This document shows positions 17,052 through 25,741 of a DNA stretch of 64,000 bases, piece by piece. Each line of letters starts with the position of its first letter. The stretch's first letter is position 1. Under the pieces are notes generated by a model. The model saw only the letters and a list, made by a program, of their open reading frames with translations. It was not told the origin of the DNA and made no database searches. The DNA comes from Devosia neptuniae (GTDB taxonomy: Bacteria; Pseudomonadota; Alphaproteobacteria; Rhizobiales; Devosiaceae), in assembly GCF_025452235.1 (NCBI RefSeq), contig NZ_CP104965.1, positions 620,001 through 684,000 of the forward strand, in the 5' to 3' direction. The position numbers and the translations under genes were made by a program.

Positions 17052-19508
17052 TTACTCCGCTGCTACCGGCATGCCGAATTCGGCCATGGCGGCGAATTCG
17101 TGGGCGTCCTTGCCGTTGACGCGTTCTTCCCAGGGATCGATCTGCGCAAAAGTCTGCGCATAGACGAAGCGCTCGTAATAGGCGCGGCGCTTGTCGCGGT
17201 CGGTGACCACATTGGCCAGGATCGAGGGCGTGCCGACCCGCTTGGCCCATTTGTAGATGCGCTCGAGATAGCGGGCCTGTTCGCGATAGAGCTGGGTCAG
17301 CGCGACGATGATTTCGAGGGCTTCATCCTCGGTATCGGCATGGCAGAGCAATTCGGTGGGCTTGATGTCGAGGCCGGCGGCACCAGCGAAGTGGATGTCG
17401 TAGCCAGAATCGACGCAGACCACGCCGATATCCTTGCAGGTGGCTTCGGCGCAATTGCGTGGGCAGCCGGAGACAGCGAGCTTGACCTTGGCCGGGGTCC
17501 AGGCGCCCCACATGAATTTTTCCAGCCGAATGCCCAGGCCCGTCGAATCCTGGGTGCCGAAGCGACACCAGTCGGAGCCGACGCAGGTTTTGACCGTGCG
17601 CAGGCCCTTGGCGTAAGCGGCGCCCGAGACCATGCCGGCGGCGTTCAGATCAGCCCAGACGCCGGGCAGGTCTTCCTTTTTGACGCCGAGCAGATCGATG
17701 CGCTGGCCGCCGGTGACCTTGACGGCCGGGATGTGGAATTTGTCGGCCACATCGGCAATGGCGCGCAATTCCTTGGGATTGGTCATGCCGCCCCACATGC
17801 GGGGAACCACCGAATAGGTGCCGTCCTTCTGGATATTGGCGTGGACGCGTTCATTGATGAAGCGGGACTGGCCGTCATCCTCATATTCGCCCGGCCAATC
17901 GGCCACGAGGTAGTAGTTGAGCGCCGGGCGGCACTTGGCGCAGCCGCAGGAGGTTTTCCATTCCAGCTCCTGCATGACAGCGGGAATGGATTTGAGCGAC
18001 TTGGCGATGATCAGGCGACGCACGTCGTCATGGCCATATTCGGTGCAGGGGCACATGGGCTGCACGGCGGCAGGATTATAGGCATCGCCCAGAGTGGCGT
18101 GCAGCAGCTGTTCAACCAGCCCGGTGCAGGAGCCGCAGGAGGCCGAGGCCTTGGTGTGGGCGCGCACGCCATCGAGCGTCGTCAGGCCCTTGGCCGTGAT
18201 GGCGCCGGTGATCTTGCCTTTGCATACGCCGTTGCAGCCGCAAATCTCTGCCTCATCCGGCAATGCTGCAACGGCCGCCATAGGGTCCAGGGGGGACCCT
18301 CCTTGATAGGCTTGGCCAAAGATCAATGTGTCACGCATGTCGCGCGTGTCGGTCTTGTTCTTGAGCATGTCGAAGAACCAGGGACCGTCGGCGGTTTCGC
18401 CATAGAGCACGGCGCCGATAATCTTGTCGTCCTTGAGGATCAGGCGCTTGTAGACGCCGGCATTGGCGTCGCGCAGCACGATTTCCTCGCGGTCCTCGCC
18501 CTCGCCGAAATCGCCGGCCGAATAGAGATCGATGCCGGTGACCTTAAGGCGGGTGGCGGTGTATTGCGGCACGAAGGCGGCGCCGTGATCGCCGCCCAGA
18601 TGCGCGGCCACGATATTGGCCTGCTGGTAGAGCGGGGCGACAAGGCCATAGCACATGCCGCCAACTTCGGCGCATTCGCCCAAGGCGTAAATGGCGGGAT
18701 CGGAGGTCTGCATCTGGTCGTTGACGACGATGCCGCGATTGACCGCAAGCCCGGCTTCCTTGCCCAGACCCGAATTGGGGCGGATGCCGACGGCCATGAC
18801 GACGATATCGGCCTTGATGATTGTGCCGTCATCCAGATGCACGGCCTCGACGCGGTCGGTGCCGGTGATTTCCTTGGTATTGGCCTTGGTGATGACCTGG
18901 ATGCCGCGACGCTCCAACTCCTTCTGCAGCAGATAGCCGGCAGCCGGATCGAGCTGGCGCTCCATCAGCGTGGGGGCGATGTGCAGCACGGTGACCGTCA
19001 TTCCCTGATTGATCAGGCCGGCAGCGGCTTCGAGCCCGAGCAGCCCGCCGCCGATGACCACGGCATGGCCGCGCGCCTTGGCGGCCAGCATCATGGCGTG
19101 GACGTCGTCGAGATCGCGATAGGTCAGCACGCCGGCCAGCTTGTGGCCGGGCACGGGGATGATGAAGGGCACCGAGCCGGTGGCGATGATCAGCTTGTCA
19201 TATTCGGCTGAGGCGCCCTGCTCGGAGCGCACGATGTGGTTTTCGCGGTCGATCTCGACGACCTTATGCCCCTTGTAGAGCATGATCTGGTTTTCGATGT
19301 ACCAGTGATCGCCATGGATGATGATGTCCTCGAAGGACTTCTCACCCGACAGGACCGGCGAGAGCATGATGCGGTCGTAATTGACGCGCGGCTCGGCGTT
19401 GAAAATGGTGACGCTGTAGCGGGTCGGATCGGTCTCGAAGAGCTTTTCGAGGGCCCGGCCCGGCGCCATGCCATTGCCGATGATGACGAGTCTTTCAGTC
19501 TTTTGCAT
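17052..19508 (-). CDS. nirB: Nitrite reductase large subunit NirB (NAD(P)H)
   Basis: This enzyme reduces nitrite to ammonium with six electrons from NADH. The N-terminal FAD/NAD(P) oxidoreductase part starts ERLVIIGNGMAPGRALEKL. BFD-type [2Fe-2S] cysteines follow (CGCNGVCKG ... CGSC). The C-terminal sulfite/nitrite reductase domains end with the siroheme-[4Fe-4S] ligands TCVGSDWCRFG ... SGCPRNCAEA. From the ATG at 19508 it has 818 aa, normal for NirB. GGAG lies 8 nt upstream; another in-frame ATG at 19526 is possible. It is the second gene of the operon behind narK, and its siroheme should come from cysG in the same operon. Confidence 0.96.
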   Translation of the reverse strand: MQKTERLVIIGNGMAPGRALEKLFETDPTRYSVTIFNAEPRVNYDRIMLSPVLSGEKSFEDIIIHGDHWYIENQIMLYKGHKVVEIDRENHIVRSEQGASAEYDKLIIATGSVPFIIPVPGHKLAGVLTYRDLDDVHAMMLAAKARGHAVVIGGGLLGLEAAAGLINQGMTVTVLHIAPTLMERQLDPAAGYLLQKELERRGIQVITKANTKEITGTDRVEAVHLDDGTIIKADIVVMAVGIRPNSGLGKEAGLAVNRGIVVNDQMQTSDPAIYALGECAEVGGMCYGLVAPLYQQANIVAAHLGGDHGAAFVPQYTATRLKVTGIDLYSAGDFGEGEDREEIVLRDANAGVYKRLILKDDKIIGAVLYGETADGPWFFDMLKNKTDTRDMRDTLIFGQAYQGGSPLDPMAAVAALPDEAEICGCNGVCKGKITGAITAKGLTTLDGVRAHTKASASCGSCTGLVEQLLHATLGDAYNPAAVQPMCPCTEYGHDDVRRLIIAKSLKSIPAVMQELEWKTSCGCAKCRPALNYYLVADWPGEYEDDGQSRFINERVHANIQKDGTYSVVPRMWGGMTNPKELRAIADVADKFHIPAVKVTGGQRIDLLGVKKEDLPGVWADLNAAGMVSGAAYAKGLRTVKTCVGSDWCRFGTQDSTGLGIRLEKFMWGAWTPAKVKLAVSGCPRNCAEATCKDIGVVCVDSGYDIHFAGAAGLDIKPTELLCHADTEDEALEIIVALTQLYREQARYLERIYKWAKRVGTPSILANVVTDRDKRRAYYERFVYAQTFAQIDPWEERVNGKDAHEFAAMAEFGMPVAAE

Positions 19509-19531
19509 GAGGGGGTCTCCTTGCATAAGGC

Positions 19532-20815
19532 TCAGGCCAGTTGCGTCACGGTCTGCCGGCGTTCCATGCGCCGGATGGCCGTGTGCATCCAAATGAGGGA
19601 AATGGCGACCAGGACGAACAGAGCCATGAAGCAGCTCGACCAGATACCGGTGAGATCGTTGAGGACGCCGAACAGGAGCGGCAGGAAAAACCCGCCCAGT
19701 CCGCCGATCATGCCGACCAATCCGCCTACGGCGCCCACATTCTGCGGGTAATAGGCCGGGATGTGCTTGAACACGGCGGCCTTGCCCAGGCTCATGAAGA
19801 AGCCGAGCACGAACACCAGTGCGATGAAGGCCCATGGGCTGATGGCGAAGTGGAAGGCGACCGGCCCATTAATGCCCTGCACCACGAAATCGCCGGCGGG
19901 CAGCGAGAGGATGAACGTGGCCAGTAGCGATACGCCAAAGGTCCAGTACAGGATGACGCGGGCGCCCACCTTGTCGCTGAGCGTGCCGCCATAGGCGCGG
20001 AACACGCTGGCGGGAATGGAGTATGAGGCCGCGACCATGCCGGCGGTGGCAATATTGAAGCCGTAGACACCGATGAGGTAGCGCGGCAGCCACAGGGTCA
20101 GCGCTACGAAGGCGCCAAAGGCGAAGAAATAGTAGAGCGCGAAGCGCCACACCCGGGGGTTGCGCAGTGGCTCGAACTCGCTGAGCAGGCTCTTGGGCGT
20201 GTAGGCCTCGGTACGGCGGCGGATGGTGACCGGATCGTCCTTGGTGGTGAACCAGAAGATCGCGGCCATGAGCACGAGGGCCCCGGCCCAGATCAGCGCC
20301 ACCGACTGCCAGCCCCAGGCCAGCATGACGAAGGGCGCGGTGAACTTGGTGACCGCGGCGCCGACATTGCCGACGCCGAAAATACCGAGCGCCGTGCCCT
20401 GCTTGTCGGCCGGATAGAAGCGCGAGACATAGGCAACGCCCACGGCAAACGAGCCGCCGGCCAGACCCACGCCGAGCGCCGCCAGCAGCAATTGCTCATA
20501 GGTCTGGGCAAAGGCGAGCAGGAAGGTTGCGAGTGCGGCGGCCAACATGGTCAGCGTATAGACCAGACGCCCGCCCTTGCGGTCGGTCCAGATGCCGAGC
20601 ACGACGCGCACCAGCGAGCCGGTGAGTACGGGGGTGCCGACCAGCAGGCCAAACTGGGTTTCGGAAAGGCCGAGCTGCTCCTTGAGCGACACGCCGATGA
20701 TCGAAAAGATGGTCCACACGGCAAAGCACACCGTGAACGCGATGGTCGACACGCTCAGGGCGCGGGTGGGTTCGGCAATGAGCGCAGGGCGTCCGCCCGC
20801 CTGGTCCTTGGTCAT
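19532..20815 (-). CDS. narK: Nitrate/nitrite transporter, MFS family (NarK/NasA type)
   Basis: This 427-residue inner-membrane carrier has about 12 transmembrane segments and brings nitrate in, or exchanges nitrite. NNP-family features are visible: FSIIGVSLKEQLGLSETQFG in the first loop and a glycine-rich GVGLAGGSFAVGVAYVSRF segment. I chose the ATG at 20815 because GGAGCTATTCC precedes it; the open frame extends further only through the leader. It is first in the narK-nirB-nirD-nasA-cysG operon. Its mRNA begins with a NasT-type leader and a sigma-54 promoter. The strain therefore has two nitrate uptake systems, this carrier and the NrtABD importer. Confidence 0.92.
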   Translation of the reverse strand: MTKDQAGGRPALIAEPTRALSVSTIAFTVCFAVWTIFSIIGVSLKEQLGLSETQFGLLVGTPVLTGSLVRVVLGIWTDRKGGRLVYTLTMLAAALATFLLAFAQTYEQLLLAALGVGLAGGSFAVGVAYVSRFYPADKQGTALGIFGVGNVGAAVTKFTAPFVMLAWGWQSVALIWAGALVLMAAIFWFTTKDDPVTIRRRTEAYTPKSLLSEFEPLRNPRVWRFALYYFFAFGAFVALTLWLPRYLIGVYGFNIATAGMVAASYSIPASVFRAYGGTLSDKVGARVILYWTFGVSLLATFILSLPAGDFVVQGINGPVAFHFAISPWAFIALVFVLGFFMSLGKAAVFKHIPAYYPQNVGAVGGLVGMIGGLGGFFLPLLFGVLNDLTGIWSSCFMALFVLVAISLIWMHTAIRRMERRQTVTQLA

Positions 20816-20983
20816 TGGAATAGCTCCGTCTGCACGCTCGAAAACAAAAAAGCTGCCAACGGTTCGGCGCAGTCGGTTGGGGACCGCGCGAAGAACAGTT
20901 GGCAGCTTTGCCTGGGGATGATGCCCGTCATTGGACATCGATTGTGAAAGCGACCTCGGGAGGCGCCTCTTCGCCGTCAACAT
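20816..20983 (-). promoter_or_regulatory. NasT-type antitermination leader of the narK operon
   Basis: The untranslated leader holds a hairpin with the hexaloop AATGAC (20922-20937), having A at position 1 and G at position 4, which is what ANTAR regulators recognise. It is followed by a strong terminator at 20849-20909. The first hairpin of the usual pair is less clear; GGCG-AAGAGG-CGCC is one option. The arrangement repeats before nrtA, and the NasT ANTAR protein is encoded nearby. Confidence 0.8.
20845..20909 (-). terminator. Leader terminator upstream of narK
   Basis: A perfect 12-bp stem, AAAGCTGCCAAC pairing with GTTGGCAGCTTT (20849-20860 and 20898-20909), has a 37-nt loop. It runs on the minus strand into a T-rich tract just before the narK ribosome site. 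It should stop transcription unless NasT binds the preceding hairpin. Confidence 0.85.
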
Positions 20984-20999
20984 TGCACGAAGCGTGCCA
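20984..20999 (-). promoter_or_regulatory. Sigma-54 promoter of the narK operon
   Basis: On the minus strand TGGCACG-N4-GTGCA matches the sigma-54 (RpoN) -24/-12 consensus TGGCACG-N4-TTGCA at all but one base, with correct GG to GC spacing. It implies activation by NtrC under nitrogen limitation. The nrtA promoter is nearly identical. Confidence 0.85.
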
Positions 21000-21094
21000 A
21001 GTGCGGATCGTCAGAATTTATCGTTTAACTGCAAGGCCTTGAAGAAAGCGCCCGACCCGCCCGTAAAAGCTATGGAACGATGGGACGGCTCAAT

Positions 21095-21122
21095 TGGGCA
21101 TCAATATGCCCACAATATGGGC
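21095..21122. promoter_or_regulatory. Palindromic site upstream of the narK sigma-54 promoter
   Basis: TGGGCAT-CAAT-ATGCCCA is a perfect 7-bp inverted repeat, overlapped by a second one, GCCCA-CAATA-TGGGC. It lies about 100 nt upstream of the sigma-54 promoter, where enhancer sites for NtrC are expected. The sequence is not a textbook NtrC box, so the protein is unknown. Confidence 0.45.
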
Positions 21123-21143
21123 AAGACTAATTTATAGGCAGTT

Positions 21144-21935
21144 CTAAGCAGCTTCCACAAAGCGGTGGCGTTCGTAGAGGAATTTGAGCACCGCTTCGCG
21201 GCACTTGAGATAGGTGCGGTCCCCGGCCAGCTCGATGCGGTTGCGCGGACGCTCCAGCGGGACGGGGAGGATTTCGCCGATGCGGGCGGAGGGGCCGTTG
21301 GTCATCATGACGATGCGGTCGCTCAGCAGCACGGCCTCGTCCACGTCATGGGTGATCATGATCATGGTGGAGCCCAGGCGCTTCTGGATATCCATGACCG
21401 CATCTTGCAAATGGGCGCGGGTCAGAGCGTCCAGCGCGCCGAAGGGTTCGTCCAGCAGCAGGATTTTGGGCTGCATGGCCAATGCCCGGGCGATGCCGAC
21501 GCGCTGCTTCATGCCGCCCGAAATCTCGGTGGGGCGCTTGTCCTTGGCATGGCTCATCTGCACCAGATCCAGGTTCTGCATGATCCAGTCATGGCGCTCG
21601 GCGCCGGTCTTGGTTTTGCCGAACACCTTGGCGACGGCCAGATTGACGTTTTCGTAGACGGTGAGCCAGGGCAGCAGGGAATGGTTTTGGAACACTACGG
21701 CGCGTTCGGGGCCGGGGCCGTTGACCTCGCGGCCCTCGAGCTGGATGCCGCCGGAGGAGACTTCGGTGAGGCCCGCAATGAGATTGAGCAGAGTGGACTT
21801 GCCGCAGCCGGAATGGCCGATGATCGAGATCACTTCGCCCTGGGCGATATCCAGGCTGACATCCTTGAGGACTTCGGAGCGGACGCCACCACGGTCAAAG
21901 TGCTTGTCGACGTTTTCGATGCGGAGATAGGTCAT
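21144..21935 (-). CDS. nrtD: Nitrate ABC transporter ATP-binding protein (NrtD/TauB type)
   Basis: This ATPase powers the nitrate importer (263 aa). It has Walker A GHSGCGKST, signature EISGGMKQR, and Walker B ILLLDEPFGALDALTRAHL, in the form found in the nitrate, taurine and aliphatic-sulfonate importers. The start at 21935 follows GAGGAG at a 9-nt distance and lies 11 nt after nrtB. A longer frame extends to 22073 inside nrtB. Only one ATPase gene is present, without the fused binding domain of cyanobacterial NrtC. Confidence 0.92.
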   Translation of the reverse strand: MTYLRIENVDKHFDRGGVRSEVLKDVSLDIAQGEVISIIGHSGCGKSTLLNLIAGLTEVSSGGIQLEGREVNGPGPERAVVFQNHSLLPWLTVYENVNLAVAKVFGKTKTGAERHDWIMQNLDLVQMSHAKDKRPTEISGGMKQRVGIARALAMQPKILLLDEPFGALDALTRAHLQDAVMDIQKRLGSTMIMITHDVDEAVLLSDRIVMMTNGPSARIGEILPVPLERPRNRIELAGDRTYLKCREAVLKFLYERHRFVEAA

Positions 21936-21946
21936 GAAAGGGCTCC

Positions 21947-22840
21947 TCAGTTGGCTGATGTGCCGCGGGTGACGAAGGCGCCGATGGCCGCTACCAGCCG
22001 GTCGAGGATGAACCCCACGACCCCGATATAGACCAGCGCCACGATGATGTCGGAGAGGCGCGAGCTGTTCCACGCATCCCAGATGAAGAAACCGATGCCT
22101 ACGCCCCCGGTCAGCATTTCGGCGGCGACGATGGCCAGCCAGCTGAGGCCCACCCCGATGCGCAACCCGGTGAAAATGTAGGGAGCAGCGGCCGGGATCA
22201 TGATCTTGAAGAAGAACTCGACCTGGTTGAGCTGCAGGATGCGCGCCACGTTGCGGTAATCCTGCGGGATGTTGCGCACGCCCACCGCCGTATTGATGAT
22301 CACCGGCCAGACCGAGGTGATGAAAATCACGAAGATGGCTGAGGGGGCGGAATCCATGAAGGCGGCGAGCGAGAGCGGCAGCCAGGCCAAGGGCGGCACG
22401 GTGCGCAGGATCTGGAAGATCGGGTCCAGCCCGCGCATGGCCCAGATGGATTGACCGATTACGGCGCCCACGGTGACGCCAACCAGCGCGGCAATGCCGA
22501 AGCCGATGGCGACGCGTTGCAGCGAGGTCAGCACGCGCAGGCCCAGCCCGATATCGCCCTGGCCGTAGTCGAAGAAGGGGCTGACGATCAACTCACCCGC
22601 GTCGGCCCATACCTGGCTGGGTGCCGGCAGCGAGGCGCCAGGCGTGGCGCAGAGGATTTGCCAGATGACCAGGATCAACGCGATGACCACCAGCGGCGGC
22701 ACGACATTGGCGGCGATGCTGGTCAGCGTCTTGGACCAGGAGCCGGGGCGGGCAGCGGGCATGGGCAGGGCGAACACCTCGGCTGCGGTCTTGGCTTCGG
22801 AGGTAGCGGCCGGAGCGAGGCGCTGAACATTGGCGGACAT
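21947..22840 (-). CDS. nrtB: Nitrate ABC transporter permease NrtB
   Basis: This is the membrane channel of the nitrate importer (297 aa, about six segments). The EAA-type loop is NIPQDYRNVARILQLNQVEF, as in the NrtB/TauC/SsuC class. The start at 22840 (MSANVQRLAP) is preceded by AAGGA; the frame begins at 22900, but that stretch is mostly the gap after nrtA. The N-terminal 40 residues are hydrophilic. It works as a homodimer with NrtD and receives nitrate from NrtA. Confidence 0.92.
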   Translation of the reverse strand: MSANVQRLAPAATSEAKTAAEVFALPMPAARPGSWSKTLTSIAANVVPPLVVIALILVIWQILCATPGASLPAPSQVWADAGELIVSPFFDYGQGDIGLGLRVLTSLQRVAIGFGIAALVGVTVGAVIGQSIWAMRGLDPIFQILRTVPPLAWLPLSLAAFMDSAPSAIFVIFITSVWPVIINTAVGVRNIPQDYRNVARILQLNQVEFFFKIMIPAAAPYIFTGLRIGVGLSWLAIVAAEMLTGGVGIGFFIWDAWNSSRLSDIIVALVYIGVVGFILDRLVAAIGAFVTRGTSAN

Positions 22841-22909
22841 GGGCGAAAATCCTTTCGGGGCAATGCCGGGAAAGGGTGCGGGGGACTGGCCCCGCACCAT
22901 AAGTTGGGG

Positions 22910-24196
22910 TCAGACCATTGCCTTGATGGCGAGGCTGTCGAGATAGGCCGAGGGGTTGGCGGGGTCGAAGACCTTGCCGTCAAAGAAGGTTTCGACGCCG
23001 CGCGACGTGCCTTCGGGAATGTCGGCAGCGGCGATGCCGAGGGCCGCGGCGGCAGCGCGCCAGATGTCTTCGCGATTGACCGCATCGACCGAGGCGTTGA
23101 TGTCGGTGGTGCCGGGCAGATAGCCCCAGCGGATATTTTCGGTGAGGAACCAGGCGTCATGGCTCTTGAAGGGATAGGAAGCGTGATCCTTCCAGAACTT
23201 CATTTCGAGACCGGTAGCGGTTTCGAGCCGCCCATTGCCATAATTGATATCGCCCTTGAGGCGCCCGGCGACGTCGGCGGCGGGGATATTGAACCAGGGG
23301 CGCTTGCCTAGGATCTGCGCCAGTTCTTCCTTGTTTTCGGTGGCGTCGGCCCATTGGGCCGCTTCCATCACCGCCATCAGGATGGCTTGGGTCGCGACGG
23401 GATTGGCCTCGATGAAGTCATTGCGCAAGCTCAGTGCCTTTTCGGGGTGGTGGTGCCAGATCTCGCCCGTCGTCGTGGCGGTGAAGCCGATATTCTGGTT
23501 GACCAGCTGCTCGTTCCACGGCTCGCCGACGCAGAAGGCATCCATGGTGCCGACCTTCATATTGGCGACCATTTGCGGAGGCGGCACGGTGATCAGCGAA
23601 ACTTCCTTGGTCGGATCGATGCCGCCCGCGGCCAGCCAATAGCGCATCCACATGTCATGGGTGCCGCCGGGGAAAGTCATGGCGACATTGACTTCCTTGC
23701 CCGCCGCCTTGCGCTCGGCAAAGATCGCCTTAAGGGGCGAGGAATCCAGCCCCGCACCGGCATCCTTATATTCCTGGCTGACCGAGATCGCCTGCGCGTC
23801 GAGGTTGAGCCGGGCGATGATGGACATGGGCAAAGGCGTGCCGCCAGTGACGGTGCCCGCGCTCATCAGATAGGGCATGGGCGTCAGGATATGAGCGCCG
23901 TCGATGCCGTTAGCGGCGCCGCCGAGCACCAGATTGTCGCGGGTGGCGCCCCAGCTGGCTTGCTTGAGCACTTGCACATCGGGCACGCCATGCTTGGCAA
24001 ACAGGCCCTTTTCGCTGGCGATGATCAGCGGAGAGGAATCGGTGAGCGCGATGAAGCCCAGCTTGGCTGAGGTGACTTCGGGGCCGGGGCCCTGTGCAAA
24101 GGCCCCGGAGGGGAACAGGGCCTTGGCCGCGAGCAGGGTGGCGGCGGTGGCCGTTGCCCCTTTGAGAAAGCTGCGGCGGGTGGTCGTTAGCGTCAT
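22910..24196 (-). CDS. nrtA: Nitrate-binding protein NrtA, Tat-exported
   Basis: This periplasmic receptor for nitrate (428 aa) starts with a twin-arginine signal, TTTRRSFLKGATATAATLLA, and a cleavage site near AFA-Q. The mature part resembles the CmpA/NrtA family: LGFIALTDSSPLIIASEKGL, then GTHDMWMRYWLAAGGIDP and FCVGEPWNEQLVNQNIGF. It shares that plan with NasS encoded next door, which lacks the signal. I chose the ATG at 24196; the open frame reaches 24307 only through the leader. It is first in nrtA-nrtB-nrtD and sits behind the second NasT leader. Confidence 0.94.
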   Translation of the reverse strand: MTLTTTRRSFLKGATATAATLLAAKALFPSGAFAQGPGPEVTSAKLGFIALTDSSPLIIASEKGLFAKHGVPDVQVLKQASWGATRDNLVLGGAANGIDGAHILTPMPYLMSAGTVTGGTPLPMSIIARLNLDAQAISVSQEYKDAGAGLDSSPLKAIFAERKAAGKEVNVAMTFPGGTHDMWMRYWLAAGGIDPTKEVSLITVPPPQMVANMKVGTMDAFCVGEPWNEQLVNQNIGFTATTTGEIWHHHPEKALSLRNDFIEANPVATQAILMAVMEAAQWADATENKEELAQILGKRPWFNIPAADVAGRLKGDINYGNGRLETATGLEMKFWKDHASYPFKSHDAWFLTENIRWGYLPGTTDINASVDAVNREDIWRAAAAALGIAAADIPEGTSRGVETFFDGKVFDPANPSAYLDSLAIKAMV

Positions 24197-24353
24197 CGAA
24201 TTCTCCAGCTGCAAAGAGAAAAACAAAAAGCTGCCAACGGGCACCGCGCCGGTCGGAGGGGGACCGGAAACGAACCTGTTGGCAGCTTTGCCTGAGACGC
24301 CCGTCATTGGACGCCATTTTTTGAGAGCGCGAACGCCCCTTCACAGCAGACAT
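24197..24353 (-). promoter_or_regulatory. NasT-type antitermination leader of nrtABD
   Basis: This is the second copy of the leader found before narK. The hairpin GCGTCC-AATGAC-GGGCGT (24297-24314) has the same hexaloop AATGAC, and the downstream terminator arm sequences are identical. The sequence between them differs, which fits selection on the RNA parts rather than recent duplication. Confidence 0.82.
24221..24289 (-). terminator. Leader terminator upstream of nrtA
   Basis: The 12-bp stem (24227-24238 with 24278-24289) is identical to the one before narK and runs into TTTTTGTTTTTC on the minus strand. The 39-nt loop holds an inner hairpin CCGGTC/GACCGG. Confidence 0.85.
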
Positions 24354-24369
24354 TGCAGGAAGCGTGCCA
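24354..24369 (-). promoter_or_regulatory. Sigma-54 promoter of nrtABD
   Basis: TGGCACG-N4-CTGCA on the minus strand matches the sigma-54 -24/-12 consensus with one mismatch and correct spacing. It differs from the narK promoter by only one base across 16. From here to the nasS stop at 24519 I see no gene. Confidence 0.85.
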
Positions 24370-24518
24370 AGTCGTGCTTTTGGCACTTTGTCCCGTAAAT
24401 TCAGTGGATTAGGATTTTAGCCGATTTGGCTTGCGGCAAGGCCCGCAGTTTGGAACGGGTCAAATCTGCGCCATTCCGCCTAAAATACGCGCAGTGCTAT
24501 GCAGTGATTAAAATAGCG

Positions 24519-25733
24519 TCAGCGCGTGATAGACTGGCTGACGATGTAATCATCCAGCGCCTCGGGGTCGAATATCCCGCCATCGAAGAAGCGATCAGCG
24601 CCCATGAGCAGCGGCCCATTTTGGGCGAGAGTGTCGTAGGGCTGGGCGTGGGCGCCGTCGGTCTTGAAATCGGCTCGTGGCAAAGCCGCACCCAGCGGCG
24701 CGAGGGCGGCACGATAGAGATCGGGCCGGAAACAGGCGGCAGCGATCTCGACATTGCCCGGACTGGTAGCGACTTCACCCCAGCGCACCATCTGGGAATA
24801 GTACCAGAGGGCATGGCTCTTCCAGGGGAAGTTGGCCGCGCTGGCATGGGGGATGTAATAATCGGGCACCTGCCGCAACACGCCGCCGCCGATATCGAGC
24901 ATGCCGGTCAGCGCGCGCTCGACGATATCGGGGGCGTTGTTGAGATAGGAAGCGGCAGCCATGATGGTCGCCGCTTCGTGGCGATTGGCCGGATCGGCGC
25001 ACCACAGGCCGGCGCGGTAGACGGCGCGGATGATGGCAGCGACCAGGTCGGGATGCTGGCCCGCCCAGCTGGCGCGCATACCCACGACCTTGTCGGGACT
25101 TGATTGCCAGATCAGCGCCTTGACCGTGGCGATGTGCCCGCCCCTGGTGGCAACGCCGATGCTGTTCCAGGGCTCGCCCACGCAATAACCATCAATACCA
25201 CCGCTGCCCAGCGCATCGGGCAGCAGAGGGGGTGGCAGCACGACGATTTCGATGTCGCGATCGGGCGTGATGCCACTGGCGGATAACCAATAGCGCAGTT
25301 CGTAATTGTGCGATGAGGTCTGGTGGACGACGCCAAAGCGCAGCTTGCGCGGCGACGCCATGACCACTTTGGCCAAGGCCGCGCCGGTCAGCGCCGGATC
25401 AAGATTGCCCGGGGCGCCCTGCTCCGCCATGGCCTGCCAAAGCGCATCGCTGACGGTGATGGCATTATTGCCAAGGCCCAGCACGATTGGCGCGATCATG
25501 GGCATGCCGAGCGGGGTCAGCCCCAAACTGGCGGCCAGCGGCATGGGGGCCAGCATCTGGGCAATGTCGAAATGACCGAGCGCCGCGCGGTCGCGGATAT
25601 TGGCCCAGCTGGTTTCGCGCACCAGGGTGAGGTCCAGCCCCTCGTCCTCGGCAAAGCCTTTCTCGCGCGCCAGCACCAGAAGGATGCTGTCGAGCAGAGG
25701 CAGGAAGCCGGCGGTGAGTTGGGTGGTGGACAT
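24519..25733 (-). CDS. nasS: Nitrate/nitrite sensor NasS
   Basis: This is a cytoplasmic relative of NrtA (404 aa) with no signal peptide: the protein starts directly with MSTTQLTAGFLPLLDSILLV. Conserved ligand-domain stretches include TSSHNYELRYWLSASGI and YCVGEPWNSIGVATRGGH. In known systems NasS binds NasT and releases it when nitrate or nitrite is present. It follows nasT by 8 nt on the same strand, so both should be made together. The order here is nasT then nasS. Its closeness to nrtA supports origin by duplication and loss of export. Confidence 0.9.
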   Translation of the reverse strand: MSTTQLTAGFLPLLDSILLVLAREKGFAEDEGLDLTLVRETSWANIRDRAALGHFDIAQMLAPMPLAASLGLTPLGMPMIAPIVLGLGNNAITVSDALWQAMAEQGAPGNLDPALTGAALAKVVMASPRKLRFGVVHQTSSHNYELRYWLSASGITPDRDIEIVVLPPPLLPDALGSGGIDGYCVGEPWNSIGVATRGGHIATVKALIWQSSPDKVVGMRASWAGQHPDLVAAIIRAVYRAGLWCADPANRHEAATIMAAASYLNNAPDIVERALTGMLDIGGGVLRQVPDYYIPHASAANFPWKSHALWYYSQMVRWGEVATSPGNVEIAAACFRPDLYRAALAPLGAALPRADFKTDGAHAQPYDTLAQNGPLLMGADRFFDGGIFDPEALDDYIVSQSITR

Positions 25734-25741
25734 GTTATCTC

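Noticed and set aside
17046..19211. 721-codon open frame opposite nirB
   Set aside because: It lies inside nirB, which has all its cofactor motifs. The antisense translation shows no known domain.
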